From positions 31,197,580 through 31,261,579 of the forward strand of contig CM046881.1 of assembly GCA_025667525.1 (NCBI GenBank): a stretch of DNA of 64,000 nucleotides, read 5' to 3'. A program made the position numbers and the translations under genes. Of the stretch, positions 36,422-46,660 are shown piece after piece. This DNA is from Glebionis coronaria. Taxonomy: Eukaryota; Streptophyta; Magnoliopsida; Asterales; Asteraceae. Under the pieces are notes generated by a model. It made no database searches. It worked only from the letters and a program-made list of their open reading frames with translations, and had not been told where the DNA came from. The stretch's first letter is position 1; the number at the start of each line of letters is the position of its first letter.

Positions 36422-36473
36422 TGTCATCGTTGGAAATAGGCACATCAACGCCAACATTTGATGTGTCAGCGTC
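36422..36473 (-). repeat. 21-bp TCARCG array in B 3' ORF (three units)
   Basis: TCA at 36424, 36445 and 36466, exact 21-base steps, in the Pro/Gln-rich linker coding region. Confidence 0.9.
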
Positions 36474-37361
36474 AAAGGGTTCTTGGTCAATTTGCATTTG
36501 TTCAGGTGAGGGTAAAGGTTCAGGAATGGGTTCAAGTTGTGGTTGAGGGTTAATTTGAGGTTGAGGGTCTGGTTGGGGTTGTGCTGCTGCAATAACAGCA
36601 AGCATGGCTGGGGTTAAAGGTAAGTCTCTAAGAGGTGGTGAATTCATCTTTGTAAAAATAGCTTTCTTTTGTTCAGGGATCTTATAAAAAGCATTGTGAT
36701 CCCTTGAACAATAACCTTGATCATCAAAAACCATTTGTAGAAAACGGGGATAAGCTAAAGTTATTTTTGTCCCCTTGTTTTTACACATCCCTTCAAAAAT
36801 CATTTTAGAATAGTTATATTTTTGCCCTGTTGCAATGCACACAATAGCACTAGCAATGGATCTATTGATCTCATTGTGTGCAGTACATTTGGGACTCAAA
36901 CATTGAAGGAGGATGTGAATGAGGTACTTCCAGGCTGGGGGAAATTCCTGCTTATGATACTTATTAAGAGTACCTTCATCAGGAAAAGGATATCCCAAAG
37001 CCCTAAGCCCTTGTTCTATTTCACTTATGGGAAGGATGGCTACACCATCAGCATCATCAAGATGCAAGGCCTGGCGTACCAAGGCCTCAGTAACCACCCA
37101 ATATCTCCCATGAACAATAGAAGTTAATGTGGTCACTCCATTAACTATTGAGGAACTGACAGTGTTCCAAAACTGCTTAATGTGTGTGACTGGAATGAGT
37201 GGTGCATGAGAAAGAGCATACCTTAATGGGGATGCGTTCAAATACGCCACCATTTGTGTGTATTGAGGAAACAAATCATTATCAGCAACAAGATAAGCAA
37301 TCATGTTGTGTTGAGACTTGAACCCCAAATCCAATTCTGCTGAGTTAAACTTTGGTGCCAT

Positions 37362-38619
37362 TGATGAAAGCTGTTAATTTGAAGTGTAGAAGATGAAGGT
37401 TGATAAGAGAAAAGTGTTAGACAAGAAGTATAGATACCCTGTTTAAAAATAGGAGCCAAATTTATAGGAGATAAAGAATGCATGTGATTGGCCCAAAAAT
37501 AGGCAAAGATTTTCAAAAACTAATCATGAAAATATTGAAAAAGTTATAAGTTATCTCATGCATTTAATGAAAGTAACAACTCCTAAAATTACGGCTTGAA
37601 AATATGTCAAAAAGTAACAACTGGGTAGGTCCCATTGAGTGTCAACGGTCAAAGATAACCCATCAACGCCCAACGGCTATAATCTTATCAACGTTCGCCT
37701 AAAGCCATGTCAGCGTCCAATTTGGTCACAACAACTCTTGGAAAAATCTTGTCAGCGTCCAAAAATAAAATTGTTTTAAAAAGTGAAAAATGACCTTAAC
37801 AAGTAATTTATCCTAGAGAAGATATCCAAAAGCTGATAATTATCATAGGGCGGCAAGCACTGTCCAGTTATGCACACTTGCATAAGCAAGATAGACATAA
37901 CAGTCCTCTAGTGTCCCTTGCTAACCAAAATTCTTAACAACCAAGTTACCTTATAAAATCCTTGTTACTCCCACGTAAATCCCATATCAAAATCATTCCC
38001 AAGTCTCCCAACAGACCACAACCAATTCTAGGCCAAAAATGTCTTGGCAGCATGCAAAGTTGATATACTATGCATGCTACAGTGCCTCATGGTTTAGTAA
38101 AACTAACCCTTACTCACCTGTGGACACAATCTAGAATTGTGATAAGAGTATCATATGGATACCCAAAAATCCTAAAGGTTCCTAAAACCTCCCCTTAAAC
38201 GATGATACAAAAAGTTTGCTAAAATCATGCATGAACATAAAAAATTTATGTCAAGATAGGAATGAAACATTCCAACCATCATCCATAAATAAAAACTTGT
38301 CCAAATGCTATTCCATTGATCCATAAGCAACTCTGTATCCAATGGTATACTGCTAACACCATCTGCACATTTAGATTGAAAACCACAAAACTAACATTGT
38401 TGCTGACAACGCCCCGATAACACACAACAGCGTTGAAGGAAGCTTTGTTAGCGTTAGACAATTATATTGCTGACAACGTTGCAAAAACACTTATCAGTGT
38501 TCAAACAACCTTTGTCAGTGTTAGAAAAATATAGTGGAAAATCTAAATCATCAATAAGACCAATAATAATAATGCATCATCTTGTACATACTTTTAAAAA
38601 AAAGAATCCAAAACACATA
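37362..38619 (-). other. Spacer of B between pol and the 3' ORF
   Basis: 1.26 kb without a believable ORF. Holds the CCAAT/TATA promoter near the 3' ORF and two TCARCG arrays: about 37642-37757 (TCA at 37642, 37663, 37688, 37710, 37752) and 38406-38520 (at 38406, 38427, 38448, then 38473, 38494, 38515). Within each run of three the step is 21 bases. Confidence 0.75.
37459..37491 (-). promoter_or_regulatory. Likely internal promoter of B 3' ORF
   Basis: On the minus strand a CCAAT box (37491-37487) is followed about 20 bases later by TATAAATT (37466-37459), and the ORF's ATG is 98 bases after the TATA box. A pyrimidine-rich leader lies between. The spacing is that of an ordinary plant gene promoter. 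Confidence 0.55.
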
Positions 38620-41600
38620 TTAAGAGAGATTAACCATTCCAATACTTGTTACCAAGTATTGAAATCTTCCAGCATCAAAAGGTTTAGTTAATAAATTTGA
38701 CACATTTTCCTCAGTGTCAACCCTATCTGGTTGTATTAAACCTTTCTCAAAGAAATCTCTTATAAAATGGTGTCTAATTTCTATGTGTTTAGTTTTAGAA
38801 TGATGTACAGGATTCTTAATGATGCATAAAGTACTATTATTGTCAACAAATATCTTAGTATGCATGAAATTATACCCATAGTCCAACAGCTGGTTCTGAA
38901 TCCACAACACTTGACCACAACATGCTGCTGCAGCCACATACTCTGCTTCAGTTGTAGAGTTAGTCACCACTGTTTGTTTCTTGCATTGCCAAGATATTAA
39001 TCTGCTCCCAAGAAACTGACATCCACCAGTTGTGGATTTCCTATCAAACTTATCACCTCCATAATCACTATCTGAATATGCAATCAGCTCCAATGGTGAA
39101 TCCTTTAGGTACCACAAACCAAGACTTGGGAAGCATCTTAGGTATCTAAAGATCCTCTTCACAGCATAAAGGTGACATTCTTTAGGAGTCACTTGATGGC
39201 GTGCACAAGCACACACAGCAAACATGATATCAGGTCTGGAAGTAGTAAGATACATCAAGGATCCAATCATGGATCTATAATGCCTGACATCAACATCTTT
39301 CCCATCTCCAATCTTTCCCCAAGGGTGTTCTCTATCCATAGGAGTAGTAGCCCTCTTTTCATGTGGAGAAAAGACAAACTTCTTCAAGATCTCAGCAACA
39401 TATTTGTCCTGGGAGATGAAGATACCATCTTCTTTCTGCTGAACTTGTAAACCAAAAAAGAAGTTCATCTCCCCCATAGCACTCATCTTGAATTTGTCTG
39501 TCATAAGCTTGGAGAAATCCTCACTCATCTTGGGATCAGTAGACCCAAAAATGATATCATCAACATAGACCTGCACAAGCAACACATCTTTGCCTTTCTT
39601 CTTTGTAAATAGTGTCTGATCTATGGTTCCCCTCTTGAATCCATTGTCCACCAAATAGGTAGACAAAGTACCATACCATGCTCTAGGGGCTTGATGAAGA
39701 CCATACATAGCCTTTTTGACTCTATACACTTTATCTGGATGCTCTGGATCCTCAAAACCAGGAGGTTGCATGACATAAACTTCCTCAACAATGGTGCCAT
39801 ACAAGAATGCACTTTTGACATCCATTTGATAGACTGTGAAGCCCATGCAAGATGCATAGGCTAGAAAAATCCTAATAGCTTCAATCCTTGCAACTGGTGC
39901 AAAGACTTCCTCATAGTCTATCCCCTTCTCTTGTGTATAACCTTGAGCCACTAACCTTGCCTTGTTTCTGACCACAATACCTCTTTCATCTCTTTTGTTC
40001 CTGAGAACCCATCTTGTCCCTATAGGTCTGACATATCTAGGACAATCAACCAGCTCCCAAACATCCTGAATTGCAAATTGGTGAAGCTCATCCTGGATTG
40101 CTTCTACCCAACTTGGTTCTTTGAGAGCATCAAATATGTTCTTGGGTTCTTCTTGTGACAGAAAACATGCAAACAAACATGCTTGCACAAGAGGGGTATC
40201 AACCTTCTTGTGTATATTGGCAATAAATCCACCAAGACCTTGATGGGATCTTCTTGTCTGAACTGGAGTCATGATATCACCAATGATCTGAGATGTGGGG
40301 TGATTCTTCATTGTGGAGGTGAGAACCCCTCCTTCAAAAAGTCTGGTGTCCTCAACCTCATGCTCCATGTTGCCAATATCTTCTTCATCAGACTCTCTTT
40401 GAGCAACAGGAATCTCTTCATGAACATTGGAAGGTCCACCCTGTTCAAAACTGGAAGAGAAAAGATGCCCATAAGTGTTGTCAACGTTTGAATCTTGGTT
40501 GTCAGCGTCTGAGCTAACAGCGCTTGAAATGTTGTTGTCAACGTCTGAGTTGGTCTTGTCAGCGCTAGATTTGCCTTTGTCAGCGCCTGAAGAACCATGC
40601 ATGTTTGTATCTGGTGGTATTTGGAGACCACCATTATCTTGTCCAGCAGCAGCAGTAGCAGCAAAAGCATCTGTCCAAATGGGAATTGTGACATATTCAA
40701 ATGTAGGAGATGCCTTTTCTGCTTGTGATCCAACCCTCTCATCAACCTGTGTACCTGAAACATCAACAACTTGTTCCTCCACAACATTTGAAGTTACCTT
40801 CACAATGTCTGGATTAGTGACATGCATATAATTTAAAGTTCTAGATAAGGGTTCCAAATCAAACAACCAATTTGGACCACTCTCAGGATCACTAGGTTTA
40901 TTCTCTAAGAACCTAACATGTACTCTTTCAACAATTCGTTTGTCCTCTTTAAGATAAACCCTATAACCCTTGCTCTGCACTGAATACCCCATGAAGTAAC
41001 CTTCATCACCTTTTGCACTAAATTTACCTAAGGCATCACTAGTATCTAAAACTACTACATGACAACCAAAAGGTCTGAGAAAACCAATATTAGGTTTTCT
41101 TCCCCAAAGTAACTCATAAGGTGTTTTGTTCTGAATTTTGTTAACCAATGCTCTATTTTGCACATAGCATGCTGTATTAACAGCCTCAGCCCAAAAGGCT
41201 ATAGGAAAGTGAGCATCAGCCAACATTGTCCTGGCTGCTTCAATTAGGGTTCTATTTTTCCTTTCAGCAACCCCATTTTGTTGTAGGGTTCTAGCAATAC
41301 TGAATTGCCTAGTAATTCCCTTCCTGGCACAAAAATCATCTAGCTTCTTGTTCCTAAATTCTCCACCATTATCACTCCTAAGCATCTTAACCTCATTGCC
41401 AGACCTTTTCTCAATTTGAGTGATAAATTCAATAAGAACATCAGTTGTGTCACTCTTCATAGCTAGAAAGAATGTCCAAGTAAACCTAGAAAAGTCATCA
41501 GTGACAACAAAACAATATGACTTGCCATTCAAACTTTCTATATTTGTTGGACCAAAGAGGTCCATGTGAAGCATATGAAGAGGTCTGGAACTAGTATGCA

Positions 41601-42243
41601 CCTGCTTGGACTTGAATGAGACCTTGTGATGCTTGCCTTTAAGACATGCAACACAAGAGTGGTCATTGTGGAAGGCCTTCTCAGGCAAACCATCAACTAA
41701 ACCAAGCCTCACAAGTCTATTTATATTTTTAAAATTTATGTGCCCTAGTCTCCTGTGCCACAAATTACTTTCATCTACTGAGGCCTTAGCATAAAAACAA
41801 GACATATTTGTATTCACTTTAATCCCATTTAAATTCACATTGTATATGTCCTTATGCCTAGGTGTTCTATACTCAATATACTTCTCATCAGGGATCTTAA
41901 AATCCTTGCTTAACACCAAACACTCAGTATCAGTGAAAAGAACCTTATTTTTGTTATCACAAACTTGTGATACACTAAACAGATTATAATCCAGTTCTTT
42001 TACCAGGAAGACGTTCTCAAAACGTAGATTATTGGTGAGAAGGGTTCCTTTGCCTGTAATGGTGCCGTAGCCCCCTCCAAAGTATACCTTATCACCATCT
42101 TTAATAGGAGTGAAGTTCGTCAGATAGTCTTCCTTTCCTGTCATGTGCCTTGAGCATCCACTATCCCAATATCCATAATCATTGATCTGCTTTTGAATGC
42201 CCTGCACATAAAGAAAAAAAATTAGTTTTCTTTGGGAACCCAA
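38620..42243 (-). CDS. pol: B pol: protease-like start, integrase, RT and RNase H
   Basis: 1207 intact codons. Protease-like [10 protein letters not shown] near residue 28; GAG-pre-integrase with [11 protein letters not shown] and CxxC (CVACLKGKH); integrase core with [16 protein letters not shown] and [10 protein letters not shown] (the D, D, E residues present); RT with [33 protein letters not shown] and YVDDIIFGS; RNase H with [21 protein letters not shown] and DNNSTLCI. Order integrase before RT defines Ty1/copia. A TCARCG array (40479-40588) encodes a repetitive SADK/SDVDN linker between integrase and RT. The frame differs from the preceding ORF and overlaps it by 22 bases. All catalytic residues I can check are present. 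Confidence 0.93.
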   Translation of the reverse strand: MGSQRKLIFFLYVQGIQKQINDYGYWDSGCSRHMTGKEDYLTNFTPIKDGDKVYFGGGYGTITGKGTLLTNNLRFENVFLVKELDYNLFSVSQVCDNKNKVLFTDTECLVLSKDFKIPDEKYIEYRTPRHKDIYNVNLNGIKVNTNMSCFYAKASVDESNLWHRRLGHINFKNINRLVRLGLVDGLPEKAFHNDHSCVACLKGKHHKVSFKSKQVHTSSRPLHMLHMDLFGPTNIESLNGKSYCFVVTDDFSRFTWTFFLAMKSDTTDVLIEFITQIEKRSGNEVKMLRSDNGGEFRNKKLDDFCARKGITRQFSIARTLQQNGVAERKNRTLIEAARTMLADAHFPIAFWAEAVNTACYVQNRALVNKIQNKTPYELLWGRKPNIGFLRPFGCHVVVLDTSDALGKFSAKGDEGYFMGYSVQSKGYRVYLKEDKRIVERVHVRFLENKPSDPESGPNWLFDLEPLSRTLNYMHVTNPDIVKVTSNVVEEQVVDVSGTQVDERVGSQAEKASPTFEYVTIPIWTDAFAATAAAGQDNGGLQIPPDTNMHGSSGADKGKSSADKTNSDVDNNISSAVSSDADNQDSNVDNTYGHLFSSSFEQGGPSNVHEEIPVAQRESDEEDIGNMEHEVEDTRLFEGGVLTSTMKNHPTSQIIGDIMTPVQTRRSHQGLGGFIANIHKKVDTPLVQACLFACFLSQEEPKNIFDALKEPSWVEAIQDELHQFAIQDVWELVDCPRYVRPIGTRWVLRNKRDERGIVVRNKARLVAQGYTQEKGIDYEEVFAPVARIEAIRIFLAYASCMGFTVYQMDVKSAFLYGTIVEEVYVMQPPGFEDPEHPDKVYRVKKAMYGLHQAPRAWYGTLSTYLVDNGFKRGTIDQTLFTKKKGKDVLLVQVYVDDIIFGSTDPKMSEDFSKLMTDKFKMSAMGEMNFFFGLQVQQKEDGIFISQDKYVAEILKKFVFSPHEKRATTPMDREHPWGKIGDGKDVDVRHYRSMIGSLMYLTTSRPDIMFAVCACARHQVTPKECHLYAVKRIFRYLRCFPSLGLWYLKDSPLELIAYSDSDYGGDKFDRKSTTGGCQFLGSRLISWQCKKQTVVTNSTTEAEYVAAAACCGQVLWIQNQLLDYGYNFMHTKIFVDNNSTLCIIKNPVHHSKTKHIEIRHHFIRDFFEKGLIQPDRVDTEENVSNLLTKPFDAGRFQYLVTSIGMVNLS
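40479..40588 (-). repeat. 21-bp TCARCG array in the B pol linker
   Basis: Units at 40481, 40502, 40517, 40538, 40559 and 40580: steps 21, 15, 21, 21, 21. The TGAGCT..CAGCGCTTG variant at the 15-base step also occurs at the 15-base step of the LTR array. Confidence 0.92.
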
Positions 42244-43277
42244 GTCTCAGAAGACTTGGATTCATCTGGTTGTTCAATAAGAACAGTCTTAGTTCTCACA
42301 ACAACCCCATTCTCATCCTTTTTAGGATGAAAAACCCAGTTAACCCCAATAGGTTTTGTAATGACCTTTGAAATGTAATTAAATCTATTGCAAGTCATTG
42401 AAATTCCATTATTATTAGGGTTTTGATCTTTCTTGGGTCTCCATGTTAAGCTTGAAGAAGCTTTAGACCCCTTACCTTGTGGCTGCAAATATTTTGGTCT
42501 GGTCACGTTTCTGTCAGCGTTGGATTTTGTCCTGTCAACGCTGAAATTACCCTTATCAGCGTTGAACCTAGGGTTTGCTACAGGAACCCATTGCCTATTT
42601 GACCAGGTGTTTGTCTTTTGAAAAGGTCTTTGTCCATGAGTGTTAGACCTTCTAGAGAAGAATGGGGCAGGTCTAATCACTTGTGGACTTTGCTGCACAC
42701 AAGGTTTCGGTCTGACAACGTTTGACTTCCTAACAACGTTGACTTTCTTCCTATCAGCGCTGAAATTTTTCCTATCAGCGCTGGCTTTGGGAGCGTTGAC
42801 ACACTTGTATGCCAAATGTGAAAAGCTACCACAAGTATAACAGGCTTTCTTAGACACACTCTTAGGTCTAGAAGAGAAGAAACCTGTTCCATGATTGTTA
42901 ACTTGGCTCTTGGGTGACCTATTATTTCTATACATCTCTGCATATTTAATGGTAGGTCTTCTAACAGTGTTGGAGCCTAGGTCAACAGCTTTACCAGTGA
43001 CTGGATGAGTAACCTTAATGGGTGGTGATTCATTGGGACTTTCACATAGCAAACCTCCTTTAACAAATAAAGTAGGATTAGCTTTCTTCCACTCATTTAG
43101 GTCAGTCAGTTTTTGTTGATACTCTTCCACTGGAGTGACAACTCTTGATGGAGGAATGAATTCCTCTTCTTGGCATTCTGGTATACCAGTCCAAGATAAG
43201 TCCTTTCTAAGGACACCATAGAAGTCACCAGCTGGTGGTGGAACCAGAGAGTAATCATTCATCCCAATCCCAGTCAT
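42222..43277 (-). CDS. gag: B ORF2: second Gag part with zinc knuckle
   Basis: 351 codons, in the same frame as the gag ORF upstream and separated from it by the TAA at 43320-43322 and 14 further codons before the first Met. Contains a knuckle-like [14 protein letters not shown] near residue 144, very basic Arg/Lys/Asn-rich tracts, and [12 protein letters not shown] / [13 protein letters not shown] repeats encoded by two TCARCG arrays (42501-42563 and 42713-42780). Ends WVPKEN just after the start of the pol frame. It probably forms the C-terminal nucleocapsid part of one gag-pol product, reached by stop read-through or restored by splicing. Which one is not visible. Confidence 0.7.
   Translation of the reverse strand: MTGIGMNDYSLVPPPAGDFYGVLRKDLSWTGIPECQEEEFIPPSRVVTPVEEYQQKLTDLNEWKKANPTLFVKGGLLCESPNESPPIKVTHPVTGKAVDLGSNTVRRPTIKYAEMYRNNRSPKSQVNNHGTGFFSSRPKSVSKKACYTCGSFSHLAYKCVNAPKASADRKNFSADRKKVNVVRKSNVVRPKPCVQQSPQVIRPAPFFSRRSNTHGQRPFQKTNTWSNRQWVPVANPRFNADKGNFSVDRTKSNADRNVTRPKYLQPQGKGSKASSSLTWRPKKDQNPNNNGISMTCNRFNYISKVITKPIGVNWVFHPKKDENGVVVRTKTVLIEQPDESKSSETWVPKEN
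42501..42780 (-). repeat. Two TCARCG arrays in B ORF2
   Basis: First: TCA at 42514, 42535 and 42556 (21-base steps), with a degenerate copy at 42503. Second: units at 42715, 42733, 42754 and 42775 (steps 18, 21, 21). Both encode (N/S)(A/V)DR-type residues. Confidence 0.88.
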
Positions 43278-43319
43278 GTCCTTAGGATCCCTTTGTTTAG
43301 CTACACAGTCTCCTAGGGT

Positions 43320-45053
43320 TTAGGTGGCTCTATCAAATCTTTGAATCTTGAGGTCAACATTATCTTTATTCTTAATGGCCTCATCTAACTTAGCCTGTAG
43401 GTCTCTATTGACCTTTGTCATGATATTTCTAATATCCATACTACCCTCTAGCTCATGTTTTAAGATATTTATCTTATCTTTTAAATCAAATTCCATTTTC
43501 TTGTATTCAGAAACGGTTTTCTCAGTTTCAGTAAGAGCTAGTTGGTAATTGGACAATTTACACCTTTCAGTGCTCATATCATCTTTTAGTTTTAACACCT
43601 CTTTGTTAAGTCTATCAGTGTTTAACCTACAACCTTTGCTACAAAAAACATCATCATATACCTCATTATCAGATGAAGAGGAGGAGTGTGCCATGAGAGC
43701 ATATTCAACATGCTCTTCTTCTTCAATATCAGCAATCAAAGCTTTGTCCTCTTCAGCATTCTTAGCCAGATAGCTCCAATCCCATCCAGTACCATCAATT
43801 CCTTGAACTGCAACCATGGCCTTGGAATCTTGAGCTTTAACAACCTGACTTGAGGGTTTACCAGCATCAGATCTTCTAGGAGATCTGCATTCCTTCATGA
43901 AGTGCCCCATACGATGACAGTTGTAGCATTCAACTTTGGATTTATCAAATCTAGCTGTGTCTTTAGCATTGAAGGTCATCTTCTTCTTGAACCTTCTATT
44001 CCACCTATTTGCTCTTATACTAGCAAGAGCCATGTTCCATTTGATGTCCATCTCTTCCAAGTGCTCATCACTTATCTGCTCAAGGTCCTCATATGTAATC
44101 ACTGAACCATTGGGCAAAGAAGCAATGTAAGCACACACAGTATCCAAATCTAAACCAGCAGGTTTAACTATTGGGGAGTCATTCATGAATGTGTCAGCGT
44201 CTGAAAAGGAGACGTTGACAGGACTTGTTACAGCGCTGACAAATGATGATCCAGTAACTGGATGCATAAAAGAGTCCTTCTGATTGAATTGACCTTCACT
44301 ATGAGAGAAGAAGGCCATGTTGCTAGTGCTAGGTTTGCTTCCATGTGCTGAAAGAGTTTCATCTTCCAATAGTCTTAGTTTGTTGTAGATGTCATCAAAC
44401 GAGGAGCTCTTGTAAGTATTATTGGCAAGAATAGATCTTGCCTCAATCTTCCATGCCTCACCAAGACTTTTAAGAAAGGTAGCATTGGTGTCAACATCAC
44501 CAACTTGTGTCCCCATGAAGGACAACTTGCTTGTGATGTCAAGCAATCTGCTTCTCACACTACTCAGTTTCTCATTGGGTTGAGCTTTGAAGACAGCATA
44601 GTCATGCAGAAGTTGCTTTTTCTTTTCTTCCTTAGTGTCTGCATTGCCACCATATGCAACTTCAAGTGCTTCCCAAAGATCCTTACCAGATTCATAGCCT
44701 CTATATTTGTGCTGGTTTTCTTGTCCCAAAGAGACTTTTAGAATATTTAGGGCTTTCATGTCAACCCTTTTCTTTGCAATATCTTCAGCACCTACAACTC
44801 TACCATCTCCAGGTTTTTCTTTTTTATCCTCTTCTGGGCATCCTTCAACAACTGTTCTTTGACTAATGGCATCAAGAATCTTTTGAGCCTTATTGAATGA
44901 GTTTCCATATTCAATAATCTCCCAGAGTGTATAGTCATAGATCCCCAGATATTGTTCAAAGTTGAACTTCCATAAGTCAAAGTTGGTTGCATCAAGCATG
45001 GGAATTCTGATGTTTGGTAAGGGTGAATTGGAGGTGGTTATTGCTTCAGACAT
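43320..45053 (-). CDS. gag: B gag
   Basis: 577 codons, starting 98 bases after the PBS. The N-terminal half (residues about 10-240) has the usual copia Gag pattern: FDLWKFNFEQYL, LWEALEVAYGG, YAVFKAQPNEKLSSVRSRL and the YNKLRLLEDE region. Knuckle CYNCHRMGHFMKEC lies near residue 379. The C-terminal 90 residues are heptad-like and Leu/Lys/Glu-rich, a probable coiled coil. A short TCARCG array (44192-44240) lies in the linker before the knuckle. The frame ends with TAA at 43320, but the same frame stays open into ORF2. No other lesion seen. Confidence 0.92.
   Translation of the reverse strand: MSEAITTSNSPLPNIRIPMLDATNFDLWKFNFEQYLGIYDYTLWEIIEYGNSFNKAQKILDAISQRTVVEGCPEEDKKEKPGDGRVVGAEDIAKKRVDMKALNILKVSLGQENQHKYRGYESGKDLWEALEVAYGGNADTKEEKKKQLLHDYAVFKAQPNEKLSSVRSRLLDITSKLSFMGTQVGDVDTNATFLKSLGEAWKIEARSILANNTYKSSSFDDIYNKLRLLEDETLSAHGSKPSTSNMAFFSHSEGQFNQKDSFMHPVTGSSFVSAVTSPVNVSFSDADTFMNDSPIVKPAGLDLDTVCAYIASLPNGSVITYEDLEQISDEHLEEMDIKWNMALASIRANRWNRRFKKKMTFNAKDTARFDKSKVECYNCHRMGHFMKECRSPRRSDAGKPSSQVVKAQDSKAMVAVQGIDGTGWDWSYLAKNAEEDKALIADIEEEEHVEYALMAHSSSSSDNEVYDDVFCSKGCRLNTDRLNKEVLKLKDDMSTERCKLSNYQLALTETEKTVSEYKKMEFDLKDKINILKHELEGSMDIRNIMTKVNRDLQAKLDEAIKNKDNVDLKIQRFDRAT
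44192..44240 (-). repeat. TCARCG array in B gag
   Basis: Units at 44194, about 44209 and 44230 (steps 15 and 21), coding for part of the Ser/Asp-rich linker. Confidence 0.8.
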
Positions 45054-45150
45054 GATGTTGTTTTGGTGTTTTTAGGGTTTTTGAGAAAATTAGGGTTTTG
45101 GTGTTCGTGTATCGTTCTGTTGTTCTTCAAAGATCAAAAGTTCCTCAACA

Positions 45151-45163
45151 AGCTCTGATACCA
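45151..45163 (-). other. Primer binding site of B
   Basis: Minus strand TGGTATCAGAGCT, two bases after the 5' LTR; matches the initiator-Met tRNA 3' end. Confidence 0.93.
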
Positions 45164-45165
45164 CT

Positions 45166-45691
45166 TGTTGATCCCAAACTTAGATCGATTAGCTTTGTGT
45201 ATACGAGATTAGATCAAGTATAACACGTAGAGAAACCTTTGTTATATGCTTTGTGAATCTAAGTGTTATGCGGAATTTAACACTTAAACAAGAACACAAG
45301 ATGTAAACAAAACTTTCACTTTGATTATGAATGTCGAACTTGCTTACAATGAAAGATGTTTATGAATGAAAACTTATATAAAACTTGATATTAAACATTA
45401 ACCTAAAGGCCTTCTTTTATAGACTAAGAAGCCTTGTACAATAAGCTACGTATCAACTATTCTAGGTAAAGATAAACATAGAAAATACATTGTCGTTTCT
45501 ATCCTTACTAGAAGTATTCTAGAATATAATAAACGTGTAGCTTATATCTTCCATCAGTGCTTGTCTTCAATGTGTCAACGCTTGACTTTAACTTGTCAAC
45601 GCTTGAGCTGTCAGCGCTTGCTTTGTTCCTGTCAACGCTTGATTTGTTCTTGTCAGCGCTCAAGTGATCTGGCCTTAATTTATTCCCAACA
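45166..45691 (-). repeat. 5' LTR of element B
   Basis: 526 bp, TGTTGATCCC to TTCCCAACA on the plus strand. Repeats the U3 TCARCG array (about 45551-45661) and the TATA box (about 45414-45421). Followed by the second AGGTA. Confidence 0.94.
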
Positions 45692-45961
45692 AGGTATCAT
45701 TTTGAACCAATTTTAGTCAAGTTTAGGGGTTGTGATAGATTTAGGTTCAATTTTAATCTCAAATTAAAGTTGATTAGTGTGCACAAAAGGATAGAATCAC
45801 ACAAAGCTAAATCCATAAGTCAACAACATGAAACATTCATTAGTGAAACAAGTACAAAGATAAATAAAACTAACTAATACATAGCTAGCTTATCATTAAA
45901 TCTAGATAGGTGGTTTTCTTTGGCTTGTTGTTGAAAATCTTTATTAAAAGAACTCCATCAT

Positions 45962-46660
45962 TCATCTCCTAGGAGGAGGCATGGAGAACAAAGCAAGTAA
46001 GAAATCTTGCAAACCCCTATGTAGTCCATACATATCCATCCTTAGGTTTTGGATGAGGAAGTGGTTGTAGAGACAACATGGACATCTAGGACCATGAGTT
46101 TGTTGAAACCCAAAGTAAGGATCACCCAAGAGGGGGGAAAGAGGGACACCCAAAACTGGGATGTTTGAGTTGGGTGGAGGTGGAGGAGGCAAGTTCTCCA
46201 AGGGTGAAGTGGGTGAAAGTGGAGGCATGTTCCTCAAAGGGGAAATGGGTGAGTGTGGAGGAAAATTCTCCAAGGTTGGTGAAATTGGTGAGTTGTGAGG
46301 GGTAAATGGTGAAGTCACCAAAATGTCATCAAAGTCATTCCCAAATGGAATGCTTTGGATTGGTTGAGGTTGTGTGGTCACTTCCAAGGGTTCACTTGGA
46401 GTGAAGGGTGAAGAAAGCTCATTCATTCTAGAATTGAATGAAGAGGAGGTAGAACCAATGGAGTGGTTAGTACCATGGGTGGAAGAAGTCTTGCATGGTG
46501 CAAGAGGTGGGGAAGGTGATGAAGAAATGAGGATAGGAACATTCTCATTCTTAGGTGTGAGGAAAGGTGAAGAGTTAGGCTTAGCTACCTTAACCCTTAT
46601 TTTGAGTGTTTTTCTTGGGGTGGAGGTCTTGGAAGTGTTTGAGGTATTGGTACACACCAT
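45962..46660 (-). CDS. Element A ORF2, proline-rich protein with HGxxCxCC motif
   Basis: 232 codons, unrecognised. N-terminus basic (RKTLKIRVKVAKPN), then long Ser/Pro-rich tracts with repeated PxSPxxPLxNxPP units and a PPPPPP run near residue 160. C-terminus: HGPRCPCC near 193, a helical stretch and FLLALFSMPPPRR. This closing arrangement parallels ORF3 (1775-2401) of the same element. It follows ORF1 on the minus strand with a 600-base spacer carrying a GGWACC module (46906-46972). No transmembrane segment or enzyme motif is evident. Confidence 0.5.
   Translation of the reverse strand: MVCTNTSNTSKTSTPRKTLKIRVKVAKPNSSPFLTPKNENVPILISSSPSPPLAPCKTSSTHGTNHSIGSTSSSFNSRMNELSSPFTPSEPLEVTTQPQPIQSIPFGNDFDDILVTSPFTPHNSPISPTLENFPPHSPISPLRNMPPLSPTSPLENLPPPPPPNSNIPVLGVPLSPLLGDPYFGFQQTHGPRCPCCLYNHFLIQNLRMDMYGLHRGLQDFLLALFSMPPPRR

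Larger units (their letters stand above)
34590..37361 (-). pseudogene. Extra 3' ORF of B (N-terminal and middle part), interrupted by C
   Basis: Starts at ATG 37361 (MAPKFNSAELDLGF). The first 571 codons are open to a TAG at 35646-35648; the same frame then continues to C at 34589 and finishes at 3663-3376. Parts in order: an N-terminal globular domain to about residue 230 with HIKQFWNTV, PPAWKYLIHILLQCL and YPRFLQMVF blocks; a Pro/Gln-rich linker; a predicted coiled coil near residues 420-470; a 7-residue ADR repeat (from the 21-bp array) before the stop; then an acidic and a basic region. The protein resembles the G2 3' ORF and A ORF1 (putative plant transposon protein-like). No enzyme motif. 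Broken by one stop and by C. Confidence 0.75.
2793..45696 (-). mobile_element. Element B: Ty1/copia retrotransposon with extra 3' ORF (TSD AGGTA)
   Basis: The element proper is 2798-45691, flanked by AGGTA at 2793-2797 and 45692-45696. LTRs of 526 bp (2798-3323 and 45166-45691) differ at four positions in my hand alignment, about 99.2% identity. On the minus strand the order is LTR, Met-tRNA PBS, gag (45053-43320), knuckle ORF (43277-42222), protease-integrase-RT-RNase H (42243-38620), spacer, extra 3' ORF (37361 onward, interrupted by C), polypurine tract and LTR. This is the SIRE/Maximus-like plan. Arrays of a 21-bp motif are scattered through the whole element. Confidence 0.93.

Noticed and set aside
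38279..38691. Small ORFs in the B spacer
   Set aside because: Short, run through the 21-bp motif arrays, and show no domain or conserved composition.
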